Positions 35,774-44,924 of a stretch of 64,000 nt of DNA are shown here, one piece after another (the stretch's first letter is position 1; the number at the start of each line of letters is the position of its first letter). This DNA comes from Acetothermia bacterium UBA3571 (GTDB taxonomy: Bacteria > Bipolaricaulota > Bipolaricaulia > Bipolaricaulales > Bipolaricaulaceae). Below the pieces are notes generated by a model that was not told the DNA's origin, searched no databases, and was given only the letters and a program-made list of their open reading frames with translations. Made by a program: the position numbers and the translations under genes. Location: contig DFNI01000013.1 in the NCBI GenBank assembly GCA_002375995.1, forward strand, positions 30,952 through 94,951. Reading direction: 5' to 3'.

Positions 35774-37249
35774 ATGATCGATCTGAGCATCGTCCAGGAC
35801 CAGCTTGAGCGGACCGCAAAAAGGGCGAGGGAACGCGGGATCATCGTCCCTACCTTCAAGCAGATGCGGGATCCCGAAAAATACGTGCCCGAGAAAATAA
35901 AGGAAAAACTCAAAGGCATCGGCCTGTGGGACCTGCATCCTTTGAACCTCTTCCGCATCACTTGGAAGAACGAACCTGTACCCGAAGGGGGACTTTACGG
36001 GCCGGTAAACCGCCTCGTCTTCCCCCCGGAGCTCACCGGGGTGGACGCGCTGATCATCGGACTCGTGGGGAAATGGTTTCCCACCGGGTCCCACAAGGTG
36101 GGCGCTACCTTCGGCTGTCTTGCGCCGCGCTTAGTCACGGGCCAGTTCGACCCCACGTTCCACAAGGCGGTCTGGCCTTCCACCGGCAACTACTGCCGCG
36201 GCGGGGCTTATGTGGCCAACCTCCTCGCGTGCGACTCCATAGCGATCCTCCCCGAGGGGATGTCGAAAGAACGCTTCGAGTGGCTCTCGAAGATCGCCGG
36301 AGAGGTGATCGCCACTCCGGGGACGGAGTCCAACGTATGGGAGATCTTCCAGAAATGCAAAGAGTTAGAGCGGACCCGCGAGAACGTGATGATCTTCAAC
36401 CAGTTCGATGAGTTTGGAAACCACCTCTGGCACTACGCCGTGACGGGGCCCGCCATGGAGGAGGTCTTCGGCGAGGAGGCGCGGGATAATCAGCGTCTAG
36501 CCGGCATCTTCCTCACCTCCGGCTCCTCCGGCACCCTGGGTTGCGCCGATTACATTAAGGAAAAATTCCCCCACGCGGTGCTCGGAGTGGGGGAGGCGTG
36601 GCAGTGCCCCACCCTCCTCCTCAACGGCTTCGGCGAGCACCGGATCGAGGGGATCGGCGACAAGCACGTCCCCTGGATCCACAACGTCCGCAACACCGAC
36701 CTGGTGATGGCCATCGACGATGAGTTCTCCATGAGCCTCATCCGCCTATTCAACGAGCCCGAAGGCCAAGATTACTTGGTCAAGCAAGGGGTTCCCCCGG
36801 CACTCGTAGAGAAGCTCGATTGGCTCGGGATCTCCTCGGTAGCAAACCTGGTGGGGGCGATCAAGCTCGCCAAGTACTACGAGCTCACCTCGCGCGACGT
36901 GGTCCTCACCGTCTTCACCGACTCCATGGAGCTTTATCAGTCGAGGCTCCGGGAGATGCGGGAAAAGCTCGGCCCATATTACCGGGAGCAAGCCGCCATC
37001 GACTACCACCGGTTCCTCATGGGGATCGACACCGACAAGGTTCAAGAGCTCACTTACTGGGACCGCCGCCGCATTCACAACCTCAAGTACTACACCTGGG
37101 TGGAGCAGATGGGGAAATCGGCGGAGGAACTCCTTGCGCAGTGGTACGACTGGCCCGACTACTGGGATAGGATCCACAAGCAGGTGGAGGAGATCGACCG
37201 CCTTATCGAGGAGTTCAACGAACGCACGGGGCTGTTGAAGGAACTTTAG
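35774..37249 (+). CDS. PLP-dependent enzyme of the tryptophan-synthase-beta/cysteine-synthase fold, uncharacterised type
   Basis: 491 residues of fold-type II PLP enzyme. The Lys that binds PLP is in PTGSHKVGATFG (about residue 115) and the Gly-rich phosphate loop is TSGSSGTLG. WPSTGNYCRGGAYVANLLAC is the Asn/Gly stretch near the cofactor. It is longer than TrpB, CysK or threonine synthase, with a C-terminal extension of about 100 residues rich in aromatic and charged residues (YDWPDYWDRIHKQ). I recognise the subgroup (often named PLP-dependent protein subunit beta) but not the reaction. The start is ATG 35774 with GAGGAG upstream; about 33 codons of open frame before it lie over the promoter. 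Confidence 0.82.
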   Translation: MIDLSIVQDQLERTAKRARERGIIVPTFKQMRDPEKYVPEKIKEKLKGIGLWDLHPLNLFRITWKNEPVPEGGLYGPVNRLVFPPELTGVDALIIGLVGKWFPTGSHKVGATFGCLAPRLVTGQFDPTFHKAVWPSTGNYCRGGAYVANLLACDSIAILPEGMSKERFEWLSKIAGEVIATPGTESNVWEIFQKCKELERTRENVMIFNQFDEFGNHLWHYAVTGPAMEEVFGEEARDNQRLAGIFLTSGSSGTLGCADYIKEKFPHAVLGVGEAWQCPTLLLNGFGEHRIEGIGDKHVPWIHNVRNTDLVMAIDDEFSMSLIRLFNEPEGQDYLVKQGVPPALVEKLDWLGISSVANLVGAIKLAKYYELTSRDVVLTVFTDSMELYQSRLREMREKLGPYYREQAAIDYHRFLMGIDTDKVQELTYWDRRRIHNLKYYTWVEQMGKSAEELLAQWYDWPDYWDRIHKQVEEIDRLIEEFNERTGLLKEL

Positions 37250-37261
37250 GATGGGCCCAGA

Positions 37262-37306
37262 GGGACCGGCCCTAGAAGAGGGAGAGCTGGGCCGGTCCCC
37301 CTTTTT
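37262..37306 (+). terminator. Rho-independent terminator
   Basis: GGGACCGGCCC (37262-37272) pairs with GGGCCGGTCCC (37289-37299), followed by CC and five T (37302-37306). It overlaps the 3' end of the convergent endoQ gene. Confidence 0.85.
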
Positions 37307-38507
37307 CTTCCCCCAGGGGGATCACGATCTCGCCGTATACCCCGTCGTAGCCGGGCCGGATCTCGAGCTCCCCCCGCCTGACCTTCAAGATCGCCTTCCC
37401 GATCGCCCCCGGGATCTCCCGTTCGATCTCCTCCTCGGGGAGGTCGAGGAGGATCGCGAACTCGCTCCCGAACCGCTCCACAAGCTTCCTGTATTCGGCC
37501 AACACCGATTTCGTCCCCTTCCCCACCTCCAGGGCCTGGGCGATGATCTCATCCAGGGGAACGAGGGATTTGTAGGGGATGGCGCCGTCGGGCACGAACC
37601 CCTCCGGTCTATCGGCCAAGGCTTCCACCCGATGGAGGACCCCCACGGTGAGGGGCCGGCCACATTTGGGACATCGGTTTCCCAACGCGAGGGATTCCCG
37701 CGGCGAAAGGACCACGCTGCAGTTCCTGTGCCCGTCGTAGTGATACTTTCCCTCCTCGGGGAAGAACTCCACGGTGAAGAGGAACCTCGTCCGGTCTTTG
37801 TCGCGGATAGCGGATACGAGCGCACTGTAATTCAGCTCCGGAAGCTCGAATACACACGCCTCGCGCCCGAGTTTCGCGGGGGAGTGGGCGTCGGAGAAGG
37901 AAACCAGCGCCACCCGGTCCAGGGCCGAGAGCCGCCAGTTCATGGGGGGATCGGAGGAGAGTCCGGTCTCGATGGCGAAGATCTTCCCCACGTCTTCTCC
38001 AAATGCCTCCTCGAGGGAATCAAACCCTGAATTGGAGCCGAAAATAGAGTACCAGGGGGTCCAGGCGTGGGCCGGGATCACCACGGCCCCCGGCGCGGCC
38101 CCGAGGATGGTCCGTAGGAGGGCACGCCCGGGGACCCCCAAGGTCGGCCTCCCGTCGGCGGCCAGGTTCCCCAACCGGAAGAGTTCGCGGTTGATCCTGG
38201 CGGCGTCCTCCAGGCTCGGCACCAACACCAGGAAGTGGACCCGCCGTTGGCGCCCGTCCTGGCTCCAGATGCAGGAGATCTCCCCGGTGACCATGAACTT
38301 GGCCCCGTTGAACTCATAGATCCCTTCCGCCACAGGCACCAACTTCTCCGAGAGTTCCCGGAACCACTGGGGGTGGGTGAAATCCCCGGTCCCCAGGAGG
38401 TCAATCCCCTTCCACTTCGCCCAGCGGGCCAGGTGTTCCAAGTCCATATCGCGGCTGGTGGCGCGGGAAAACCGGGAGTGGATATGCAGATCGGCTATAA
38501 CCCTCAC
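37272..38507 (-). CDS. Endonuclease Q-like PHP-domain DNA repair nuclease with C-terminal clamp-binding motif
   Basis: 411 residues. The PHP phosphoesterase domain shows DLHIHSRFSR (6-15), GTGDFTHPQWF, PAHAWTPWYSIFGSN and SFSDAHSPAKLG, the metal ligands of the EndoQ family. A zinc-binding segment (NCSVVL and RCPKCGRPL) and an HhH-like C-terminal part follow. EndoQ cuts 5' to deaminated bases (U, hypoxanthine) and AP sites. The last five residues, QLSLF, match the bacterial beta sliding-clamp pentapeptide. GTG start at 38507 follows a TATAAT (38518-38513) by five bases without an SD, so probably leaderless. Confidence 0.88.
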   Translation of the reverse strand: MRVIADLHIHSRFSRATSRDMDLEHLARWAKWKGIDLLGTGDFTHPQWFRELSEKLVPVAEGIYEFNGAKFMVTGEISCIWSQDGRQRRVHFLVLVPSLEDAARINRELFRLGNLAADGRPTLGVPGRALLRTILGAAPGAVVIPAHAWTPWYSIFGSNSGFDSLEEAFGEDVGKIFAIETGLSSDPPMNWRLSALDRVALVSFSDAHSPAKLGREACVFELPELNYSALVSAIRDKDRTRFLFTVEFFPEEGKYHYDGHRNCSVVLSPRESLALGNRCPKCGRPLTVGVLHRVEALADRPEGFVPDGAIPYKSLVPLDEIIAQALEVGKGTKSVLAEYRKLVERFGSEFAILLDLPEEEIEREIPGAIGKAILKVRRGELEIRPGYDGVYGEIVIPLGEEKGGPAQLSLF

Positions 38508-38595
38508 AAAAAATTATAGCTCAACGCATCGGTGAAAGTAGGGCCTTGCGGGAATGACCCCAGTGAGTTAATGAACCCCCAAGGGAGGTGGCCCG

Positions 38596-40206
38596 ATGAG
38601 GTTTGGCTTAGTAGCAAGCGTGGCCCTGTGCGCGGCGGCATTTGGCCTTGCGGGAGAACTCCGCGTCGGGATCTCAGGGGAACCCTGGAACCTCGATCCG
38701 GCCCTATACACTGACATCGCCTCCGTTTGGCTCATCCAGAACATTTACGATCCGCTGATAGAACTTTCAGTGATGGGGGAGCCGTTGCCGGAATACTCCC
38801 TGGCGGAATCATGGGAGTTCAACGACGACGCCACCTCCATTACCCTCCATATCCGCCACGGGGTGAAGTTCCACGACGGGAGCAATCTTACCGCGGAAGA
38901 TGTGGTCTACAACTTCCAGTGGATCCTCGACCCTGAGAACGCCTCCCCGGTACGGAAGGACCTCGGCCCGATAACGGCGGTAGAGGCGATGGGGCCTTAC
39001 ACCGTCAAGGTCACCTTCCGCTACCCCTTCCCCGAAGCGTTGCAGTATTGGTCCCGGGCCTTGATCGGGATCGTGCCCGCCGGCTCGAGGGGAGAGGGGG
39101 AGAGTCCACTGGTGCGCCAACCTGTGGGCACCGGCCCCTATCGCTTCGTGGAGTGGAAGAGGGGGTCCTATATCCTCCTTGAGCCATTCGGGGACTATTG
39201 GGCAGAAGGGATCCCCCCAGCGAATATAGAAAGGGTCAAGTTCATCTTCTTTGGCGATGAATCCTCGAAGGTGGCGGCGCTCCTTTCCGGAGCCGTGCAC
39301 CTGGTGGATTGGATCTCTCCCCGGGATTTTCTCGCCCTAGAAAAGCATCCGGGGATAGAGGTAGCCCGGATTCCCGGGGTAATGCATCAGTACGTGGCCC
39401 TAAACCTCGCCGCGCATCCCTTCGGGATCACTGAGGAAGAGGTGGGGGACGAGCTCGCCATCGAGCGGGCCCTGATGGCGCGCAAGTTCATGATGTACGC
39501 CATCGACCGAGAGGAGATCCGCGATGAGGTCTTTTACGGGTTGGCCACTATCATGTACGGGCCTTGGTATCCGGATTCGGAGTGGTTCTCGCCCAAGCTC
39601 CGCGGCCGGACCCTCCATGACCCGGAAAGGGCCCGGGAATACCTGAACAGGTACTATGAGCTCGGCGGGGAGAAACCCCTTCGTTTCCGCATGATCGCCA
39701 CCAACACCGGGTGGTTCGTGGACATCGCCACCATTATCCAGGAACAACTGCGGTCCTATGGGGTCGAGGCGGAAGTGATCCCTCTGGAGAAGAGAACCCT
39801 TTTCGCCACGTTGAAAACCTTGGACTGGGAGGCGGCGGTGGAGGACTTCGCCCACGGGATCCCCGCGGTGCTCCGCTGGTTGCGGTACGGGTACTACAAG
39901 GTCCCCAACCACAACCACTGGTACCACGCCGCCGAGGACCTTCCCCCTCAGTACTACCCCACCCACCCAGGCCACGAAGAGTTCTGTCGCCTGTGGGACG
40001 AGGCTTCCGCGGAGCCCGATCCACAGAAGCGCAAAGAGCTCGTGTGGAGGATGGAAGAGATGTTGGTAGAAAACGTAATCCGTATCGACCTCATGATGGT
40101 GGATAGCCTCCTTGCCTGGCGCAAGGAGGTACGCTTCGCCGAAGGTACCGTCCAACTCCTCGGTACACTCCACCTCAAGGCCGTGACCGGCCTCGGCACA
40201 GGATAA
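38596..40206 (+). CDS. Peptide/nickel-type ABC substrate-binding protein (SBP family 5, copy A)
   Basis: 536 residues with signal peptide (LVASVALCAAAFGLAG). Family blocks: GEPWNLDPALYTD, RHGVKFHDGSNLTAEDVVYN, VGTGPYRFVEWKRGSYI, and a long C-terminal lobe. It is a close paralogue of the protein at 41276-42928: the segments ALMARKFMMYAIDREEIRDE, YGPWYPDSEWF and RKELVWRMEEMLVENVIRID are shared almost unchanged. SD GGGAGGTGG eight bases before the ATG. First gene of the run to 46946. Ligand unknown; the conserved HNHWYHA and HPGHEEFC segments are His-rich. Confidence 0.93.
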   Translation: MRFGLVASVALCAAAFGLAGELRVGISGEPWNLDPALYTDIASVWLIQNIYDPLIELSVMGEPLPEYSLAESWEFNDDATSITLHIRHGVKFHDGSNLTAEDVVYNFQWILDPENASPVRKDLGPITAVEAMGPYTVKVTFRYPFPEALQYWSRALIGIVPAGSRGEGESPLVRQPVGTGPYRFVEWKRGSYILLEPFGDYWAEGIPPANIERVKFIFFGDESSKVAALLSGAVHLVDWISPRDFLALEKHPGIEVARIPGVMHQYVALNLAAHPFGITEEEVGDELAIERALMARKFMMYAIDREEIRDEVFYGLATIMYGPWYPDSEWFSPKLRGRTLHDPERAREYLNRYYELGGEKPLRFRMIATNTGWFVDIATIIQEQLRSYGVEAEVIPLEKRTLFATLKTLDWEAAVEDFAHGIPAVLRWLRYGYYKVPNHNHWYHAAEDLPPQYYPTHPGHEEFCRLWDEASAEPDPQKRKELVWRMEEMLVENVIRIDLMMVDSLLAWRKEVRFAEGTVQLLGTLHLKAVTGLGTG

Positions 40207-40219
40207 GGGGACGAGGAGG

Positions 40220-41182
40220 GTGAGGGCGTATCTGCTTAAGCGCTTCCTCTTCGGGCTCCTCACCCTCCTCGTCGCCAGCTTCCTTATCTTCTCCATCTTG
40301 CGGGTCGTCCCCGGCGGACCGGTGGATGCGCTTATCGAGGAGGGCTGGGACGACCCCGAGCTCCGGGCCCAGCTCAGGCATAAGCTGGGCCTGGATCTCC
40401 CTTTTCACCTCCAATACGCCCATTGGCTCGGGGGCTTGTTCCGAGGCGATCTCGGGGTTTCGCTGGTGCTTTATCAAGGGGAGTCAGTGGGAAGGGTGAT
40501 CCTGGAGCGTTTCGGGGTCACGGCCCAGCTGGCGCTGCTTTCCCTGGCCATCGCGCTTTTGATCGCGTTTCCGGCGGGAATCGCCTCTGCCCTCTGGAAG
40601 GACAGGTTTTTGGATCACGTGTTTCGGCTCGTGGCCCTGAGCGGCGTGTCCACTCCCAACTTCTTCTTGGGAATTGCGCTGATAGTCATGATCGGGGTGG
40701 GGTTGCGACGGGAATGGGGAGCAGGGGGGTATGTGCCCTTCGGAGAAGATCCGTGGGGATGGTTCCTCAGGCTCCTCCTTCCCGCCATCGTCTTGGGGAC
40801 AGATCATGCAGCCTCCATCTCGCGGATGCTACGGACCTCCATGCTGGACGCCCTGGGGAGGGAGTTCGTCCTCACCGCCAAGGCCATGGGCCTTCCCCGG
40901 CGGTGGGTGGTCATCGACGCACTGCGAAACGCCATGATCCCGGTAGTGACGGTGATCGGTAACTCCGCCGGGGCACTTTTGGACGGGGCGGTGATCACCG
41001 AGGTGATCTTCAGGCTCCCCGGGCTGGGAAGCTTCCTGGTTCAGGGCGTCTACGCCCGGGACCTCCCCGTGGTGCAAGGGGTGGTGGTGGTGGCCGTGGG
41101 CATCCGGGTGGCAGTGAACCTGTTGGTGGACCTCCTCTACGGGTTCATCGACCCCCGAATCCGCTACGGGTCCGGGCGCTGA
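40220..41182 (+). CDS. Peptide/nickel-type ABC permease (DppB type, copy A)
   Basis: 320-residue permease, six predicted helices. It has RVVPGGPVDALIEEG at the first periplasmic loop, the EAA-type loop LTAKAMGLPRRWVVIDALRNAMIPV and the C-terminus DLLYGFIDPRIRYGSGR. GTG start behind GACGAGGAGG, 13 bases after the binding-protein stop. Pairs with binding protein copy A; there is no DppC-type partner between copies A and B, so it must either homodimerise or share the DppC at 43962-44924. Confidence 0.92.
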   Translation: MRAYLLKRFLFGLLTLLVASFLIFSILRVVPGGPVDALIEEGWDDPELRAQLRHKLGLDLPFHLQYAHWLGGLFRGDLGVSLVLYQGESVGRVILERFGVTAQLALLSLAIALLIAFPAGIASALWKDRFLDHVFRLVALSGVSTPNFFLGIALIVMIGVGLRREWGAGGYVPFGEDPWGWFLRLLLPAIVLGTDHAASISRMLRTSMLDALGREFVLTAKAMGLPRRWVVIDALRNAMIPVVTVIGNSAGALLDGAVITEVIFRLPGLGSFLVQGVYARDLPVVQGVVVVAVGIRVAVNLLVDLLYGFIDPRIRYGSGR

Positions 41183-41239
41183 CCCCGGGCGGAAGGCTCG
41201 GGGCCACAGCCCGACTTTTCGGAACTTGGCGTTTCCTGT

Positions 41240-41245
41240 TACAAT
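41240..41245 (+). promoter_or_regulatory. -10 box before binding protein copy B
   Basis: TACAAT lies 31 bases before the GTG at 41276, which has GAGGAGGTGG as ribosome site. The -35 element is weak. It would give copy B its own transcript. Confidence 0.4.
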
Positions 41246-41275
41246 GCGCGCACATCCTTTCGAGGAGGTGGTTTC

Positions 41276-42928
41276 GTGAGTAGCCTTCGCGGTTTCTGGG
41301 TCGTGAGCCTTGGATTGCTCGTGTCCTTCGTTGCTTTCGGCGGCGAGCTCCGCATTGGGATCGCCACGGAGCCGTGGGACCTCGATCCCGCCACTTACAC
41401 CGACACCGGTTCCAGCTATGTGGTGCGCAACGTCTACGATCCCCTGATCGGGCTCGGCCCCGACAACGAGCCCACCACGGAGTTCGCGGTGTGCCGTGGA
41501 TGGGAGATGAGCGAGGACCTGATGAAGGTCACCCTCTACCTCCGCGAGGGGATCAAGTTCCACGACGGCACAGATCTCACCGCACAGGATGTCAAATACA
41601 ACTTCGAGTGGATCCTCGACCCGGAAAACAAGTCCCCCATGCGTAAGGCCGTCGGCCCGGTGAAGGAGATAAGGATCATCGACGACTATACCCTGGAGGT
41701 CATCTTCGAGAAGCCCTTCCCCGACGCCATCAACTATTGGGCCCGGGCGTTCGCCGGGATCGTCCCCGAGGGGGCACACGGGCAGCGGGCTAAGGAGAAA
41801 GGGGTCGCCGGGATCTACGCCACCGCGCTCAGCCGCAATCCCATCGGATCCGGTCCCTTCAAGTTCGTGGAGTGGGTGAGCGGGTCCCATATCGTCCTCG
41901 AACCCTTCGAGGACTACTGGGCGGAGGGCGTTCCCGCACCGGGGATCGACCGCGTGGTGTTCGAGTTCATCGGCGACGACGCCGCAAAGATGGCCGCCCT
42001 GATCTCCGGATCCATTCACATCGTGGACAAGGTAGCGTATCGCGATTACGACTTCGTCTCCCGGATGCCGGGGATCCTCACCAAGAGAATCCCCGGAACC
42101 CAGCACCAATACGTGGCCCTTAACCTGGGCGCGCACCCGTTCGGGATAACGAAGGAGGAGGTCGGTGATCCCACGGCCATCGAGAGGGCCCTAATGGCGC
42201 GCAAGTTCATGATGTACGCCATCGACCGCGAGGAGATCAGGGACGAGCTGTTCTACGGCATGGCTACCATCCTCTACGGTCCGTGGTACCCCGACTCCGA
42301 ATGGTTCCCCCCCTCCCTACGGGGCCGCACGCTCCACGATCCCGAGAAGGCGCGGGCATACCTCGAGCGGTACTACGAGCTCGGCGGCGAAAAGCCTCTC
42401 AGGTTCCGTATGATCGCCACTAACGCGCAGTGGTTCGTGGACGTCGCCACCCTCATCCAGGCCCAGGTCCGCGACTACGGTGTGGAGGCGGAGGTCATCC
42501 CTCTGGACAAGGCCGCCTTCTTCGACACGCTATACGAGACATTCGACTGGGAGGCCGGGGTGGAGGACTGGGGGCACAGCAACCCCTCCGTCCTTTACTG
42601 GCTGTGGGCCGGTTACTACCGCAACAACCACAACCATAACCATTGGCATCACGCTGCCCCGGACCTCCGGCCCGATTACCACCCCACCCATCCGGGCCAC
42701 GACGAGTTCTGTCGCCTGTACGACACGGCCGTGACCGAACCGGACATCCAGAAGCGCAAAGAGCTCGTGTGGAAGATGATCGAAATGCTGGTGGAGAACG
42801 TGATCCGCATCGACCTCATGATCCTCGATAACATCCACGCTTGGCGCGAAGAGGTCGTGGGGTTCGGCGACGGCCTGAACTCGTACGGACACCTGAACCT
42901 CCGGTACATCCGGGAGTTCAAGGGCTGA
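41276..42928 (+). CDS. Peptide/nickel-type ABC substrate-binding protein (SBP family 5, copy B)
   Basis: 550 residues; signal peptide at the N-terminus (VVSLGLLVSFVAFG), then ELRIGIATEPWDLDPATYTD as in copy A. Shared blocks with copy A run through the whole length, in the same order. It differs by an insertion around RAKEKGVAGIYATALSRNP and at the extreme C-terminus. GTG start with SD GAGGAGGTGG. The tandem copies, each followed by a DppB-type permease, show duplication of a two-gene unit. Different loops at the ligand cleft would give two specificities for one ATPase pair. Confidence 0.93.
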   Translation: MSSLRGFWVVSLGLLVSFVAFGGELRIGIATEPWDLDPATYTDTGSSYVVRNVYDPLIGLGPDNEPTTEFAVCRGWEMSEDLMKVTLYLREGIKFHDGTDLTAQDVKYNFEWILDPENKSPMRKAVGPVKEIRIIDDYTLEVIFEKPFPDAINYWARAFAGIVPEGAHGQRAKEKGVAGIYATALSRNPIGSGPFKFVEWVSGSHIVLEPFEDYWAEGVPAPGIDRVVFEFIGDDAAKMAALISGSIHIVDKVAYRDYDFVSRMPGILTKRIPGTQHQYVALNLGAHPFGITKEEVGDPTAIERALMARKFMMYAIDREEIRDELFYGMATILYGPWYPDSEWFPPSLRGRTLHDPEKARAYLERYYELGGEKPLRFRMIATNAQWFVDVATLIQAQVRDYGVEAEVIPLDKAAFFDTLYETFDWEAGVEDWGHSNPSVLYWLWAGYYRNNHNHNHWHHAAPDLRPDYHPTHPGHDEFCRLYDTAVTEPDIQKRKELVWKMIEMLVENVIRIDLMILDNIHAWREEVVGFGDGLNSYGHLNLRYIREFKG

Positions 42929-42946
42929 GGATACCTTGGAACCGGC

Positions 42947-42975
42947 CTTGGGGGACGGCAATCCCGTCCCCCAGG
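42947..42975 (+). terminator. Intra-operon stem-loop behind binding protein copy B
   Basis: A 12-bp stem (42947-42958 with 42964-42975, one G-U pair) around CAATC, without a following T-run. Same position and type as the hairpin at 34005-34032. Confidence 0.5.
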
Positions 42976-42998
42976 GCCCTTCCTTCTCCTGGGCCTGG

Positions 42999-43961
42999 AT
43001 GATCGCGTTCCTGTCGAAGAGGCTCTTGCTCGCGATCCCCACCCTGTTGGTGGCGAGTTTCCTCATCTTCTCGCTGGTGCACATCGCGCCGGGGGACCCC
43101 ATCCAGGTGATGCTCGGAGACTTCCAGGATCCCGAGCTTATCGCCCGTCTGCGCCACGAAATGGGGCTGGATCTGCCCCTCTTCCAGCAATATTTACATT
43201 GGCTGGGCAACATCGTGCGGGGCGATCTGGGGATCTCCATAACGGTACAGAGGGGGGCTTCGGTAACGGACCTCATCTTGCAGCGGTTCGCGGTCACGGT
43301 GGAGCTCGCCCTCCTCTCCCTCACCATCGCGCTGCTCATCGCCATCCCCACGGGGATCGTTTCCGCCCTGCGCCAGAACAAGCTTTCCGACCACATATCC
43401 CGGATCATCGCCTTGTTGGGCGTTTCCATCCCCAACTTTTTCCTGGGCATCCTCCTCATCCTGTTCGTGGGGGTCTATCTCCGCAAGCCTTGGGGCGCGG
43501 GGGGATACGTTCCCTTATCGCGGGGACTCCTCAAGAACCTGGCCCATATGTTCCTGCCCGCGGTGGCCCTGGGCACAGCCTACGCGGCGATCATCATGCG
43601 CATGATGCGCTCGGCCATGCTGGACACCATGTCCCGGGATTTCGTGCGTACCGCGCGGGCGATGGGCATCGCCCCCGGGGATATCGTGCGGCGTGATATA
43701 GTGAAGAACGCTCTCATTCCCGTCGTGACTGTGATCGGGAATTCCATTGGCTATCTTTTGGGAGGGTCCATCGTCACCGAAACGGTCTTTCGCCTCCCGG
43801 GAGTGGGGAACCTGGTGATCATGGGGGTCTTCCGCCGGGACTTCCCCGTGATCCAAGCGGTGGTCCTCATCATCGTGGTGGTGAGGATCGTCATCAACCT
43901 CGTCGTCGACTTGACGTACGGGTTCCTGGATCCACGGATCAGGTACGGAGGAGAGCGGTAG
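42999..43961 (+). CDS. Peptide/nickel-type ABC permease (DppB type, copy B)
   Basis: 320 residues from ATG 42999; an upstream TTG at 42936 would add 21 residues that run through the stem-loop and are not family-like. VHIAPGDPIQVMLGDFQDPE is the first periplasmic loop, RTARAMGIAPGDIVRRDIVKNA the ATPase-contact loop, DLTYGFLDPRIRYGGER the C-terminus. It is paralogous to 40220-41182. The next permease gene starts at the base after its stop codon, so the B and C subunits are made in equal amounts. Confidence 0.93.
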   Translation: MIAFLSKRLLLAIPTLLVASFLIFSLVHIAPGDPIQVMLGDFQDPELIARLRHEMGLDLPLFQQYLHWLGNIVRGDLGISITVQRGASVTDLILQRFAVTVELALLSLTIALLIAIPTGIVSALRQNKLSDHISRIIALLGVSIPNFFLGILLILFVGVYLRKPWGAGGYVPLSRGLLKNLAHMFLPAVALGTAYAAIIMRMMRSAMLDTMSRDFVRTARAMGIAPGDIVRRDIVKNALIPVVTVIGNSIGYLLGGSIVTETVFRLPGVGNLVIMGVFRRDFPVIQAVVLIIVVVRIVINLVVDLTYGFLDPRIRYGGER

Positions 43962-44924
43962 ATGGCGCGGGAGATCCAAAGCGGTGAGTACGAACTCGGG
44001 ACGCACCGGACGCTGTTGCAAGAGTTCTGGCGGAACTTCCGCCGCAACAAGCTCTCCTTGGTGGGGGGGGTCATCGTCCTCTTCTACGCCTTCCTCGCCG
44101 TCTTCGCGCCGCTCCTTGCCCCCTATGATCCCATCGAGCAGTTCGATGCCCCCCGGGGGATGCGCAACCCCATGCCGCCCCTCTCCCGGGACGAGGACGG
44201 GCGGCTCTTCCTTTTGGGAACCGACAAATTCGGCCGGGACATCCTCTCCCGGGCGATCTACGGCACCCGGACCCTCCTCCAGGTGGCGGTGGGGTCCATC
44301 TCGATCGCCATGCTCATCGGCGTCACCATGGGGGCCGTCGCCGGTTACAGGGCCGGGACGTGGGTCGACGAGCTCCTCATGCGGGCGGTGGACATCATGC
44401 TCTCCTTTCCTTCGCTCGTCCTCGCCATCGCGTTAGTGGGGGCGTTCGGGATCGGGAAGATCCAGGTGGGCCCCTTCACGGTGAGCAACATCGTGAAGAT
44501 CATGCTTGTGATCGCTGTCACCTACTCGCCGCGGTTCGCGCGGGTGATGCGGGCGGTGGTGCTCCAGGAGATGGCCAAGGACTACGTGGCCGCGGCCCGG
44601 ATAAGCGGGGCCTCGGGCGCCCGGATCCTTCTGACGGAGATCCTTCCCAACACCATTCCCCCCATCATCGTCCAAGCGTCGCTGATGATGGCCACCACCG
44701 TGCTCACCACTTCATCGTTGAGCTTCCTGGGGTTGGGACTGCAGCCCCCACGGCCGAGCTTGGGGCTCATGCTCAACGAGGCCCGGGATTACCTGTTCTG
44801 GGGGGCGTGGTGGTACGCGGTGGTACCAGGCGGACTTATCACCCTCGCCATCCTGGGGTTCAACCTGTTGGGGGACGGGCTGCGGGACGCCTTGGACCCC
44901 CGCCAGGCTCGGAGGAGGAGATGA
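43962..44924 (+). CDS. Peptide/nickel-type ABC permease (DppC type)
   Basis: 320 residues. Long cytoplasmic N-terminus, helix VGGVIVLFYAFLAVFAPLLA, then LLGTDKFGRDILSRAIYGTRTLL, the DppC signature. The ATPase-contact loop is AAARISGASGARILLTEILPN, and the C-terminus is NLLGDGLRDALDPRQ. It is the only DppC-type subunit in this cluster. ATGA overlap with the first ATPase gene. Confidence 0.94.
   Translation: MAREIQSGEYELGTHRTLLQEFWRNFRRNKLSLVGGVIVLFYAFLAVFAPLLAPYDPIEQFDAPRGMRNPMPPLSRDEDGRLFLLGTDKFGRDILSRAIYGTRTLLQVAVGSISIAMLIGVTMGAVAGYRAGTWVDELLMRAVDIMLSFPSLVLAIALVGAFGIGKIQVGPFTVSNIVKIMLVIAVTYSPRFARVMRAVVLQEMAKDYVAAARISGASGARILLTEILPNTIPPIIVQASLMMATTVLTTSSLSFLGLGLQPPRPSLGLMLNEARDYLFWGAWWYAVVPGGLITLAILGFNLLGDGLRDALDPRQARRRR

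Noticed and set aside
40829..42136. 435-codon minus-strand open frame
   Set aside because: Antisense shadow of a permease and a binding-protein gene in high-GC DNA.
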